Source: Semisulcospira habei
Lineage: Eukaryota; Mollusca; Gastropoda; Semisulcospiridae
Length of the DNA stretch: 64,000 bases
NCBI GenBank assembly: GCA_036245525.1
Contig: BTPG01000004.1
Coordinates: 210,218,912-210,282,911, forward strand
Reading direction: 5' to 3'
Shown here piece by piece: positions 43,958 to 55,549 of this stretch. Every line of letters starts with the position of its first letter. The first letter of the stretch is position 1. Below the pieces are notes generated by a model. That model was not told where the DNA came from, searched no databases, and saw only the letters and a list, made by a program, of their open reading frames with translations. A program made the position numbers and the translations under genes.

Positions 43958-44191
43958 TGTGGCGGGCCTCTGTGAAACCAAAATGACCTGCCAAAGTTGC
44001 CATATTGTGCCCGCATACAGGCCACCTACGGCCAGCGTTGGCTTGATGACCTTCGGCTTTTTAGCACTTGTACATCATTGCTTTGGAAATAGCGCACTCG
44101 AACATTCAAACTGTAATGAACTAGCAAGTTCACCTAATCCATATTTTAGGCGCAAATTGTTTTCTGGTCTTTGTTTTTGACTGTGAAAGCG

Positions 44192-44286
44192 TTAACATTT
44201 CGGCTGTCGATAACGGATTTTGTTGCAATGATTTCTGCAGGAATCACCACAACAAACAAAACATCTGCTGACAGCAAGAGAGTTAA
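44192..44286. repeat. Diverged palindromic TTAA element
   Basis: TTAACATTTCGGCTGTCGAT ... GCTGACAGCAAGAGAGTTAA around a TTTCTGCAGGAAT centre. Confidence 0.6.
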
Positions 44287-44453
44287 CAAACTAACTATTT
44301 GTTTGTGATTAGATGGAATAGGTACAGTTACATTTTAACCCCATTTCGTTCATTGATTTTTGTTGAACTGACGCATTCTGTACCGTGATATTGTGCAATT
44401 TTTTATGGTCATTATTCGTGCCATAACAAGCAGCATTGCCTGATTTGAATGCT

Positions 44454-44543
44454 TTAATCCTTTGGTGTTGAAAGCGGTTTTTGTCACGATGATTCCTGAA
44501 GGAATCATCGTGACAAAAACTGCTACCAACAGCCAAAGGTTAA
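44454..44543. repeat. 90-bp palindromic TTAA element
   Basis: TTAATCCTTTGGTGTTG ... CAACAGCCAAAGGTTAA, with arms reading TTTTTGTCACGATGATTCCT and a perfect GATGATTCCTGAAGGAATCATC core. Confidence 0.85.
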
Positions 44544-45210
44544 ACTGATGTGCCATCGATTTGATGTCAGTTGGAGGTTTTTTTGTCACACAGTATGTGT
44601 CTGCCTAAAATAATTTTATGTTCAACTGTTAACAGAGCTATTTATGAGTCCGTTTGAGAAGTAAAGAGACATCTGCACAAAGAAAGTGTATTTGTTACTG
44701 TCGTTTCTACTGTCTACATACGTGTTATAAAGGAGTATTTTCAGATTTTTAACAGTATACATGCCGGTAGGATTTATGTTTTAGTGGAGCTATTCAAAGT
44801 ACTTCCCCCTACAGTTACACGCTCGTTCAGTTGTTCACCGCAGAAAGGCCCCCATGTAGCTGTTTTTCGGACTATTTGACAGATACTGGGAAATGGCGTT
44901 GGAGAGAGTATAGGTTTGAGTGTTTAAAGTCTTTTATCAAGGCATTTATTGAGCTGTGGGAACCATTTCAAAAAAATGTGTAGAGCTATATTATTGAAGT
45001 AGACAGGTTGTAGGAAAGTCTGGACATTCTCTTTTTGAAGGTCTTCTTGTACCAGCCTGCATTTTTAGCAGGTGTGTTTTCATGCATAGTTTTGATTCTT
45101 GGCTGAAAGCAGTTTGCCGGGCTGAAAGATAATGAGTACTGGTATTGGTAAAGTAAACAGAGATCCCATGAAAGGCAGTGGATGATGTTTTATAGCAGGT
45201 CTTTTTCGTT
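44454..45210 (+). repeat. Dispersed repeat, copy paired with 63300-64000 (inverted)
   Basis: Shares, in reverse at 63300-64000, blocks such as GATGTGCCA, CACACAGTATGTGTCTG, ATAAAGGAGTATTTTCAGAT, AACAGTATACATGC, ATTCAAAGTACTTCC and ATCCCATGAAAGGCAGTGGA. The shared sequence resumes at about 47060-47135, after nested insertions. Confidence 0.8.
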
Positions 45211-45393
45211 TTTGTCTCTTCTATTTATAATAGAGACTTTTTAGGATGGGTGGGGCGGAGCAAATTCAAAAGAATGCCCATGACGACAAAGGCGGGCTTG
45301 TCTGAAAATCTGACAAATAAAGTAACCAGATAAAAATGACGTCATGTCTATTTACATTGACTTCGCTGCAGAACGTACTTTTGACGGGAAACG

Positions 45394-45397
<4 letters not shown>

Positions 45398-45429
<32 letters not shown>

Positions 45430-45473
45430 GTGTGTGCGTGCGTGCGTGCGTGCGTGCGTGCGAGCGTGCGTGC

Positions 45474-45526
<53 letters not shown>
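45398..45526. repeat. (GT)n/(GCGT)n microsatellite
   Basis: About 129 bp. Confidence 0.95.
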
Positions 45527-45528
<2 letters not shown>

Positions 45529-45923
45529 CGCAAGAATCTCCGATGTTTGTGTACATACACGCTTGAAACTTGGATAAGTACTTTGTTCAAGAGGTGCCTA
45601 GGAAAGCCTCCGAGCATATTACAATTGGGTGTCTAGCTAAAGGGTTAAAAGACCGTTCATAGAAAGTCGGTTATACCGCATTAGAGTCCGTAATTTGTGT
45701 CATATTCACTTGAAACATTGGATATAGATAGATTGGAGAAAGACATTGGATGAGTTTGTTAGCCATCTTTGTATTCTTTCAACTTCTTCAGTAAAAAGTA
45801 ATGCTTTTCAGAAAAAAAAAGAAAAAAACCTTGACTTCTGGAGCAAGTCAGACTGTGACGGTGACGTAAAAGAATCAGTTCCGTCAACACGCAGACATTG
45901 GCGCAATACTCTAAATATGACGT

Positions 45924-45927
<4 letters not shown>

Positions 45928-45994
<67 letters not shown>
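45928..45994. repeat. (CT)n-(CA)n microsatellite
   Basis: About 67 bp, at the same position within the 1.3-kb repeat as in copy 1. Confidence 0.95.
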
Positions 45995-46519
45995 GGGCAC
46001 ACCTCCAAGAGGCTTGGATCGTCATGCGCCCGGAGGATCTATGCTTCTTGGAGATGTTTGCAGCGCGTGCGCACGCACACACTTCGACGCCCTTTCAGAA
46101 GATCATGCAGGTGTAGTTAGTATATCATATAGCTAGGTAAAGTCAACCTGATTTCACACAAATTTTAGCAATACTGAAATTGTACTTGAAATTCTAGGTT
46201 TCTCACCATTTTCCCAAGTCATGAAGCGAAAGTGAAACTCATATCACGTAAAATAGAAAATTATGTAAAAAAATAAAATATAAAACAACAACAAAACAAC
46301 GTCATGACAAATGACGTTTGACAAACCAATTACGCGTATGCACTGCGCCCCTTATAAAGCTCACTGACGCATTGGCAGATCTGCGAGCCTTTCTCGATAG
46401 GAGATATTTCAACGTCAGAATCGGGTCAAAGAAAGGTAGAGACCCTTGACAGCGAGGACAGCTTTCATATAGAAGAGACTTTGTAGGTTAGGGTTCATCC
46501 TTAGGGTTCATTTTTAAAA

Positions 46520-47030
46520 TGAATATGAAGTTATATACTAGTTAAGTTCAGTATAATTAAGGTGGTGACTGTTTATGCAGGAGCGACTGTCTAAACACCG
46601 GCGCTGTACTATGGCGGCGACGGGCCCCCAGGTGCTGTTTGACCGTTGTTCAGTTTTGTTGCCTAGATCGGAGATCATCTCCGTATCGACGCGGGTATTT
46701 TGTTTCTGTTGTTAACTTGTTTTATGTACTAGTTTTAGCCAAGTAGGAACTTAATAAAGAATATTATAATAGTGTGTTCAGGGGACATAGGGCTGTCTTA
46801 GTATTCTGTTTTTGTCAGGGAGGTTCGGGTCGGGATGAGGCCACTGGCGCTGGCCATTAGATGCCTTGGCGACGGGCTTCACTCGTCCCGAGTCATTGTC
46901 CATTGTGTAGCTCTGTTATTGTAATTTGTGGAATGAGCGAGTGAGTGAATGTAAGCAGCACCTGTGGTGGCAAAAATGTGAATTTCCCCATGAGGGATTA
47001 ATAACGTATTATTGTATTGTATTGTATTGT
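46520..47030 (+). mobile_element. Retroelement 3' copy with (ATTGT)n tail
   Basis: About 0.5 kb ending GAATTTCCCCATGAGGGAT TAATAACGTA and ATTGT units, the same terminus as the LINE at 12784-14430. It could be a SINE or a truncated LINE 3' UTR. There is no coding evidence. Confidence 0.6.
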
Positions 47031-47139
47031 ATCCCATCTTGTTAGAAAGGGCGAATGACAGGCCTTGCTAGTTTGATTTCTTTTTCATGCAAACTTCTTG
47101 AGTGCAGCAAAGAAGTAAACAGCCCAAAGTTGTTTCTAT

Positions 47140-47800
47140 TTTCAAGCTTATCCTTCTGATCCATCTCCATCTGCCCTAACCCACCCTCTGATCCACACGG
47201 CACACTGGCACACAGAAATAACTTGGACATTTGGCGCTTCCAGCCATTCGTAATCTCTGTGCCTATTATGAAGAAGAATAATAGCACGAGCAGCGAAATG
47301 ACGTCACTTAGTCAAGCTTGACGTAATGGCATCGTTGGTATCACGACGCCGTGTTCATAGTGACGACTTGATGTTGTACGTCACTCATCGCACTACTAAC
47401 ATTTTACTTATTAGAGGATCAAACTTTGCAGTTTTTACACCTAGAGCTTGCAGGTCACAATTTGACCTAATCCTACCCGGGAGCCGGGACAAACAGCAGG
47501 CTTATGCAAACACTGTCTATGAAAAACCATGCGGTAAAAAAGACAAGTCCAAAGTTATGTTAGCTGTTTAAAAAATAACTCCGAAAAAGTGGTGCCGAAC
47601 ATTGGCTAAGTTTTCACACCTCACAGGGGCGGATCACTTACCTGAAAGGGGGAGGGGGTTCCTACTTTTTGTTTGGGACCTTCAACCTCATACTAAAGGC
47701 CTCCCCAACGCTAGACCTTGCTTCCAGGGGCCGAAAAGCGGTGGGGAGGGGGGTGGGGGGGGGGGGGGAGGGGTAGAGAGGAAGAGAGAGATGATGATGA
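47140..47800. other. No gene seen; repeated and G-rich sequence
   Basis: 47456-47540 repeats a segment also found at 53308-53395 (CACAATTTGACCTAATC ... CTGTCTATGAAAAACCATG). 47725-47775 is G-rich. Frames here are not convincing. Confidence 0.4.
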
Positions 47801-48278
47801 TGATGAAACGTTTTTATTCAGGATAAAAAGTTTTAGGCATAGCAATGCCTATCTTCCAAAATGTCCTGCTACTCTACACATATAAAAATACATCAGACGA
47901 TACATCAAAAGATAAAACATATGTAAGTAAAAAGACCCATCTACCCCCCCCCCCCCCACCACCACCACCACTCAGAGGAAAAAAAATAGAAATAAAAAAA
48001 TATATAATTATATACACAGGTATGAACCTGACATGTTAATGCAGACAGTCGAGCTATTACATAATCTGCAGCAACAGTAGAAGAGTATTAGGTAATAGGA
48101 AACTTGTCACTAACTATACGAATAGTAGCATAAGGGAGCCGAACATACTATTACTTCTGAAGTAAATATTTATAGAGGCGATCTTTGAAGACGCTAATCT
48201 TACAAATTGATTTCAGGTGTGGAGGTAACATATTCCACGCTTTAGCGCCTGAAAAAGACAGACTGGTTTTACAGATGT

Positions 48279-49180
48279 CTAATCTAATTTTTGGAAGTGG
48301 ATCGAACTATTTCTCGTGTTTTTCCTATTATTGTCGGAAAATAGAGTTTTTAGATAGGGTGGGACTTTTCCGTGCATGATCTTGTGCAGTAGAACACAGC
48401 GATTAAATTCAAACTGTTTCTTCAATGTTAGTAACTTGTGAGATTTTAATTTTTCATCAGTCGAAGTAGGACCGGGAAGTATTAATTTAATGCCCCGACG
48501 ATACAAGGAATTAACTTTTTTCATGTGAACTTCGCTGCATCCATCCCAGACGGTAGAACTGTAGTCACAATGCGTTTTGATATGCGCATGGAAAAAGAGT
48601 TTACGGATATCAGTATTAACTATATGGCGTAGTTTTGATAACAGGAACAGATTTTTGGAGATTGTTTTGCATATTGAGTCAGTATGCGGCTCCCAGCTTA
48701 ATTGGTTGTCCACTATAACGCCTAATAAGCGGTGCCTAGTTACTTGTTCAACAAGCTGTCTATCTAAGGAGAGTGTTAAAGGTGGTAGGCCATGCTGATG
48801 TTTCTGACGTGTAGTAACTAACATGCTCTTTGTCTTCGGAATACTAATAATCATGTGATTATCACTGCATCAGCCTGCTACTTCATCAAGACTTTGTTGG
48901 AGTACCTTATTAATGGTTGCGATATCTTTATCAGATGTGTGTATGGTCGTGTCATCTGCGAACAGATCGCAGTTTGCGTCTAAATGAGATATACACAGTG
49001 GCAGATCATTAATAAATAGATTAAATAATAAGGGCCCTAGAATAGACCCCTGTGGAATACCGCAAGTTACTAAACCATCAGAGGAAAATTTACCATTTAG
49101 CAGTACTTTCTGTGTTCTGTCCCTGAGATAGGAAGATATAAAGGAGACAGTATTTGAGTCAATGTGATAGAATGGTAGTT
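48279..49180 (-). pseudogene. LINE reverse transcriptase, catalytic and C-terminal parts
   Basis: GIPQGSILGP lies near 49040 and the FADD active-site motif near 48955, in a frame different from the 191-codon C-terminal piece (48279-48854) that carries HRLLGVIVDNQLSW and the thumb region. At least one more frameshift separates them. Confidence 0.8.
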
Positions 49181-49311
49181 TTTTTTAGTAGGATAGAGTG
49201 GTTGACAAGATCAAAAGCTTTTTTCAGGTCAAGAAAGATTGTACCTGATACTTTACTGTCATTTATGGCAGAGAGCCATTTATCAATTAAATGATTGAGG
49301 GCAGTTTGGCA

Positions 49312-49842
49312 CTAATGTAGAGGTCGAAATCCTGATTGTGCTGCAGTTATCAGATGGTTTTGCTCCAGAAAGTTTAGAAGATGAGTATGGATATGTTTCT
49401 CGAGCGGTTTTGAAATACAGGATAATATGGAAATGGGCCTGTACTCGTTTAGGTTGCATAAATCTTTGCTTTTGGGAAGCGGGATTACCTTCGCTTTTTT
49501 CAGCTCGTCGGGAAAAACGTTATGTCTGATCGATAAATTATAAATTAAGGTCAGGGATTCGACGACGTAGGGCAGAGATAGTTTTAAAATTTGACTATTA
49601 ATACCATCTGGACCGCAAGACGATTTGTTCTTTAAACTGGAAATAGATTTGCCTACATCTAGGACAGTCATAAGCGGTACTAAAAATGGGCCGCAGGCTC
49701 TCTGTTGACTATGGTGACGTAGTTGACGAGAGCAAGTGTATTTTACAGGGTTAGGTGTATTTGACTTCGCCAGAGTTTGAGCAACAGTTATGAAGTGAGC
49801 GTTGAACGCATCTGCAGTAAGATCGGGCAGAATTTTATGCAA
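49312..49842 (-). pseudogene. LINE reverse transcriptase, N-terminal part
   Basis: Contains SSCGPDGINSQILKLSLP, AKVIPLPKSKD, EYRPISILSCISKPLEK and AAQSGFRPLH, the first RT blocks. An in-frame TAG follows. The next stretch (49200-49310) continues with a motif A of FLDLKKAFD type, then a frameshift in a T-tract near 49185. Confidence 0.85.
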
Positions 49843-49852
49843 TCGTTTAATG

Positions 49853-50914
49853 TTACCTATGGTGAAATTGTTTATTACTTGCCAGACTGGACGGATGTCT
49901 TTGCCGTCGGCAATAACTTGTTCTGCAGTTTGCCTCTGTGCTTTTACGAACTAGAGATTTGACATGGTTTCGCTGCTTCTTGTATTCAGTAAATTTATTG
50001 TCTCGTTTTAATTCATCTCTTACTTCCATTGCTTGTTTTATCTCACCAGAGAGCCATTTTGGCATAACAGGATATTTGACGCGTTTGATGCGCTTAGGCG
50101 CGTGTCTATCCAGAACGGCGAGAAACAGCTCGTACCAGCGTGACAGGGCATCGTTAGGGTTTTTGCAGTTTTCTATATCATAAAATGGTACTAAAGATAT
50201 GTCATATAAAAAAGCAGTTTGGTCGAATTTTTTAAAACATCTATACATTATGGTAGTGTGTCCTTTGATTGACTGTTTAGCTAACCTAACAGACAACGTA
50301 AAACAAACAGGAAAGTGATCACTAATGGAAATATTAGGTACGCTAACATTTTTTACAACGCTGACATTTGTGCTATATACATGGTCTATCAGCGTTGAAG
50401 ATGAGGAAGTCACTCTAGTAGGTGACTGGACAAGCTGTTTCAACCCTAAAAAATTCAACATGGATCTCCACGAAGTGTGTCCTTGCTTTTGCAAGTCTAT
50501 GTTGAAGTCTCCCAAAATATGTACATCACCTTTGGACTCCTGAACCACATCCATCATTAACACAAACTCGTCCTGCCAGGAGGCTGAGGCCGCTGGGTTT
50601 CTATATACAAAACCTATAAGAACAGGCGAGGACTTAGTCGTTTTAACTTCTAACCACATGCACTCTATATTAGGGGATTCTAAATCACAACGCCTCTTTA
50701 CATAGTTGTTGATGGAATTGTGTACGTACACTGCTAGGCCAGTATGTCCGGGGGCAGATGCATCTCGCCTGAGAATGGAGTAATTGTATATAGCTATGGC
50801 ATGGTCACTAATGTTAGCTGTTAGACGAGATTCCGTAAATCCAAAAATGTGAAATGGTGAGGACTGGTTTAGGAGAATAGTTATATCTGGTATTTTGTGA
50901 CACAGGTGATACAC
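49853..50914 (-). pseudogene. LINE apurinic-type endonuclease domain
   Basis: 353 codons with endonuclease/exonuclease/phosphatase-fold landmarks: FGFTESRL near the N-terminus, GLAVYVHNSI, LIGFVYRNP, HILGDFNIDL (metal site) and the terminal SISDHFPV. This domain nicks target DNA for LINE insertion. The frame is lost near 49850, before the reverse transcriptase. The RT continues in other frames, so ORF2 is a pseudogene. Confidence 0.85.
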
Positions 50915-50939
50915 ATTAAGATGACCGATATTTAAAAAA

Positions 50940-51660
50940 TGAATGCTGTTGCAACCTGTTTACATATTAAAAGGGAACGTATAGATAGTCAAGCAGAACA
51001 AAGCAAAAACAATAATAACAACAAATACAAAAAATAAACAACAAAAAAAAAAAAAAACAATGTGTGGGCTGAAGAAAAAATCGTGTAAACACCTAGCATG
51101 TAATTACACAACATAAAGTGTCTAAGTATCCAATTGGTACTAGAGGATTCCAATAGTCAAGAGCTGTAGGCGGTTCAAACAAACTATCACACGCTCAAAC
51201 AATCTTCACACGTGACTGCTGGCGGTGACTAGCGCAATCACAGCAGACAACACGCGGTCAATACAATCCGTCACTCCTTTGTTTGGATTAGCTGTGTCGC
51301 CAAGTGAGAAACCACTCGAGTATTGAATTGTTTCAGCCTGCACAGACGCACTGGTTAGCTTTTCTCCGGAAAGCAGGGATAAGCAAGGTTGTCAAGCAAC
51401 GCAATAAAAGTCCACCGTGCTCTATGTTATAGTCCAGTCACAGGTTTGAAGACAGGTCCCTTTGGGTCCATGCAACACCATACGTAGTTGTAATAGTTAC
51501 CGTGTACGAAGAAAAAGTCACATTCGTGGTATAAATGAGACGTCATGCAACAGTCTGTGATAATAAGTTTATGCAAAAGCAAATCACCTTGTCAATCTAA
51601 AACGTCATAAAAAGTCTGTATGTCTGAAAGTCTATGTTTACTATTAAAAATAAAGCAATG
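50940..51660. other. LINE-internal spacer, no gene
   Basis: Between the ORF2 start and the tandem hairpin array; contains an A-rich run at 51000-51060. Nothing else recognised. Confidence 0.4.
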
Positions 51661-51679
51661 GATGACATCATCCTCCACT

Positions 51680-52330
51680 CCAAATATCAGATCAGTGCTG
51701 ACATTGTGTCGAAAAGACTCTCACAACAGTTAATAGAAAACGTTATGAAGAGTCTCTGTCACACAATCTTGTATCGGCATGGTTTCATTCGCTAAATCAT
51801 TGTTTATTATTGTGTCGCAGTGACTCACATAAAATCAAGCTTAGATGATGTTATGAAGAGTCTCTGTGACACAATTCTGTATCAATATAGTTTCATAACC
51901 TAAATCATGATTTCCATTGTGTCGCAGCGACTCACACAACACCAAGATTTATTAGTGTTAGGAAGAGTCTCTGTGATACAATCTTGTATCAGCATACTTT
52001 GTATCAGCATAGTTTGATATGCTAAATCATCGCATATTATTGTGTCGCAGTGACACAAATAACATTAAGTTTTGTTAATGTCATTAAGAGTCTCTGTGAC
52101 ACAATCTTGTGAACTGTACTGTACTGTTTCATAAATCGTTGCAGCATGCACTGTGTCGCAGCGACTCATATAACATTAAATATAGTTAATGTTATAAAGA
52201 GTCTCTGTGACACAATCTTGTATCGGCACTGTCTGACGAAATCGAGGTTTGAATTGTGTCGCACTGGCTGTACTTAACATGAGGTATTGGTGATGCCACG
52301 AGGATTCACTGCAGCACAATCACTTGCCGG
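51680..52330. repeat. Tandem array of about six hairpin units (about 105-125 bp)
   Basis: Each unit pairs AAGAGTCTCTGTGACACAAT with the inverted ATTGTGTCGCAGTGACTCAC about 40 bp later, followed by an AT-rich spacer. Units vary in length and sequence. Confidence 0.85.
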
Positions 52331-52339
52331 CAGATGTGC

Positions 52340-52779
52340 TTATGCACTGGGCCTGGATGAATAAATAAGCTGTGCGATTTGTCTCAAGACGTGATCCGGG
52401 AGGTGAAAACTGTCAACACAAGCAGGGCCAGCACGACCCCAGGCTAACGTAGAAGATGGCGGAGCCGGCGTGACTGCAGGACTTGGTCCCGTAGGACCCA
52501 AGGGCGGAAAGTCAGTCAGCTGAAAGTTTGCTGCCTGATGTCCCACGAAAACCTGTTGGGGACGCGGATGGTGGGAAATTGCATCACCCGGCTGTGGGCG
52601 GTACATTGCTGGCTGCTTCCGTTGACCTGATAAGGCCTGGCCGTGGTGGACTGGCCCCTCAGACCTGCCATGGTCGTGTCTCCGAGTCAGGTTGTGGCCA
52701 CGCCCTTCTGACCTGTCAGAATGGCACGTCTGTAGACTGTTGTGGTCAGACTTCTCAGAGAGTAGGGGCGTGCTTGTTA

Positions 52780-52807
<28 letters not shown>
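52340..52807 (-). pseudogene. Possible LINE ORF1 remnant
   Basis: 155 open codons without an ATG near the start. The second half (NFQLTDFPPLG, Pro-rich, then VLRQIAQLIYSS) is reminiscent of LINE ORF1 proteins, and it lies in the right place and strand upstream of ORF2. It could equally be chance in GC-rich sequence. Confidence 0.3.
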
Positions 52808-53395
<588 letters not shown>

Positions 53396-53399
53396 TGAG

Positions 53400-53775
53400 A
53401 AGATTGCTGTTTTTGTAAAAAAGATGCAATTGTTTTAAGATTAATCCCAAATAATTCGTGAAATGAATCCCCAAAACGTGAAACTATTTTTTCACACACA
53501 AATTTAATTATCACTCAAAATATTGAGAGGTACAATGCTGGTTAACGAACTCATTCATGTCTTCGTTTAATCTAGGGTCACGCAAAATATCTAGAAAAAG
53601 TACGGACTGCAGAGTCGATCAACCTGTTTTTGTGAAACGGCCATTTTTTCGCCAAATATGCATCTTAATAATTTAAAAACAAAAAATCAAAAATACTACC
53701 TTGAGATTATTCTTTTAGGGACAATATCATAAAATGTCAAGCTTGTCCGTCCTCAAACGCGGGCTCTAGTCGATG
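53400..53775. other. No gene seen
   Basis: AT-rich, unassigned. Confidence 0.3.
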
Positions 53776-53794
53776 TCACACACACACACACACA

Positions 53795-53862
<68 letters not shown>
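53776..53862. repeat. (CA)n microsatellite
   Basis: About 87 bp. Confidence 0.95.
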
Positions 53863-53869
53863 CGCACAA

Positions 53870-54450
53870 AAGCCTCACAGTGGGTTACCTACCATTTCAT
53901 GTGAAAATGGGTTCCCATATTTTTATTTATTCTAGGGCTCTGGAATTGATGCGAATGTTTAGAACTCACCTTATAACTAAGCTCTATAACTTAAAATAAA
54001 ATAGACATTTTCTAGAAACAGAGCCACTAGATGCCGAAAAAATGGGTTTCTGCCAATAAAGTGGGTGGTTGTCTCTCTCACACAAAAACTGGCATTACAG
54101 TCAAAATGGGTGTCTTCACAACAGTAGGCGTCTGTAATAAGGTCAAGTTCATGGAATACTTCTTTTTCACATTAATTTTTTCCCCAACTTAATGTGTATG
54201 TGTGCTTTAACATTTTTTACATTGTATGGTGCAAAATTCAATAAACACTGGCCCGAAACCTTTCGATTATGATTTTTACAGAGGAAATCTTTTAAACATT
54301 GCTGCGTTTTGTCCTTCTGAAGCAAAACAGTTTATCATGGCATTGATGTGAGAATCAACATAATGTATTCTGGAAATTAAAGGACTTTTTTTTTTTTTTT
54401 TGGTTTTGGGTACTCTGGAGTTTCAGACAAACAGCAACAGAGCATTTTGA
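53870..54450. other. No gene seen
   Basis: AT-rich, with a T-tract at 54386-54402. Confidence 0.3.
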
Positions 54451-54453
54451 ATA

Positions 54454-54603
54454 TTAACCCTTATCATTCGGAATACACCAGTGTGTGCAACAAGTGTGAC
54501 TGAAATAGTCCAAGGGTTAGTGCCAGAATAGCTTGGTGCCTCTAGGCGCCAAGCTATTGTGGCACCACCCTTGAACTAAAGCCATTGGTCTATGTCCTCA
54601 TCT
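54454..54603. repeat. Palindromic TTAA MITE
   Basis: TTAACCCTTATCATTCGG ... AGGGTTAGTGCCAGAATAGC, a GGCGCC-type centre, GGCACCACCCTTGAAC; the right end is less clear. Confidence 0.7.
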
Positions 54604-54744
54604 GTAAGTACTGTAATGTAGCTTGCATAGAATTATGGCAGTGAACAAATTTGAAGCTATTAGCCTCAGTATGACTAAGATGCAGGTAAAAAAGTGTGGA
54701 AAAATATGAAAGATAGAAAAAGACCCAGACGAAGAAACTAACAC

Positions 54745-54924
54745 TTAACTTATTCTACCCCAGCAAAATTTAAGATCCACCACGATAGTTCAAGGGTGAT
54801 GCCAGAATAGCTTGGCGCCTATGGGCGCCAAGCTATTCTGGCATCACCCTTGAACTATCGTGGTGGATCTGTGTCCTGCACTGCAACACAGTCTTCTGAA
54901 GACGACTTCAACATTTGGGCTTAA
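54745..54924. repeat. Palindromic TTAA MITE, near-perfect hairpin
   Basis: From TTAA at 54745 to TTAA at 54921. The central hairpin GATCCACCACGATAGTTCAA ... TTGAACTATCGTGGTGGATC is almost perfect over about 47 bp per arm. Confidence 0.85.
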
Positions 54925-55089
54925 CTTATTCTACCCCAGACACACCACAGCAAAATAAAAGATCCACCATGATAGTTCAAGGGTGATGCCAGAATAGCTT
55001 GGCGCCTATCTGTGTCCTGCACTGCAACGCAGTCTTCTGAAGATGACTTCAACATTTGGGGATTCTGGTCTTGGGTTAGAATGAGTTAA
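54921..55089. repeat. Adjacent MITE copy, right hairpin arm shortened
   Basis: Starts with TTAACTTATTCTACCCC and ends GGGTTAGAATGAGTTAA. It shares the 54921 TTAA with the previous copy, so the two are head-to-tail. Confidence 0.8.
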
Positions 55090-55169
55090 AATGACAGAAC
55101 AGAACACTGACATTAATTAATTAACTGACAACATAAGAAATCACTTGAAACTTCAGCCTTTATTTAACG

Positions 55170-55285
55170 TCTTTCGTCTCCAACAACCAACCATTCTTTC
55201 ATTTGCAGAGTTTTTAAAATGGTATGCAGTACAACCAACCATTCTTTTATTTGCAGAGTTTTTAAAATGGTATGCAGTATATTAC
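55170..55285. repeat. Two direct copies of a 58-bp unit
   Basis: AACCAACCATTCTTT(C/T)ATTTGCAGAG followed by TTTTTAAAATGGTATGCAGT, twice. Confidence 0.9.
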
Positions 55286-55549
55286 AAAATGATCCGCCCC
55301 CCCCCCCAATAACACTCTTGTAATCAATCTTTACATTGTCAATGGTTTTCTTATCTTATTATTGTCTTTTGTCCCCAGCCGGCTGTTTCGTTTTGCAAAT
55401 CCAAAGGTTATACAGTATACAAAATGATCCAGGCGTCCATCAGATAAAAAAAAAAGCAGGCTATACATGCTGAAACCACCCCAATAATAACACTCTTGTA
55501 ATAAATCTGTATGAAATCGAAAATGCCGCGAGTGGCGGGGAACCTCAAT

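Larger units (their letters stand above)
45215..46490 (+). repeat. 1.3-kb dispersed repeat, copy 2
   Basis: Collinear with 3455-4745, including the CT/CA microsatellite block and the palindrome at 46003-46057. The inverted paralogue at 63.3 kb lacks it, so it inserted into the older repeat. Confidence 0.75.
47815..50920 (-). mobile_element. APE-type LINE, broken ORF2, minus strand
   Basis: Endonuclease (49853-50914), RT fingers/palm (49312-49842, then through 48860-49311 in other frames) and RT C-terminal part (48279-48854) lie in order on the minus strand. The 3' end near 47790-47820 reads TTTTTATCCTGAATAAAAACG-like sequence and (CAT)n. Confidence 0.85.

Noticed and set aside
51680..52330. 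CRISPR-like array
   Set aside because: Regular spacing but the units are degenerate, the spacers are related to each other, and the context is a eukaryotic LINE with no cas genes.
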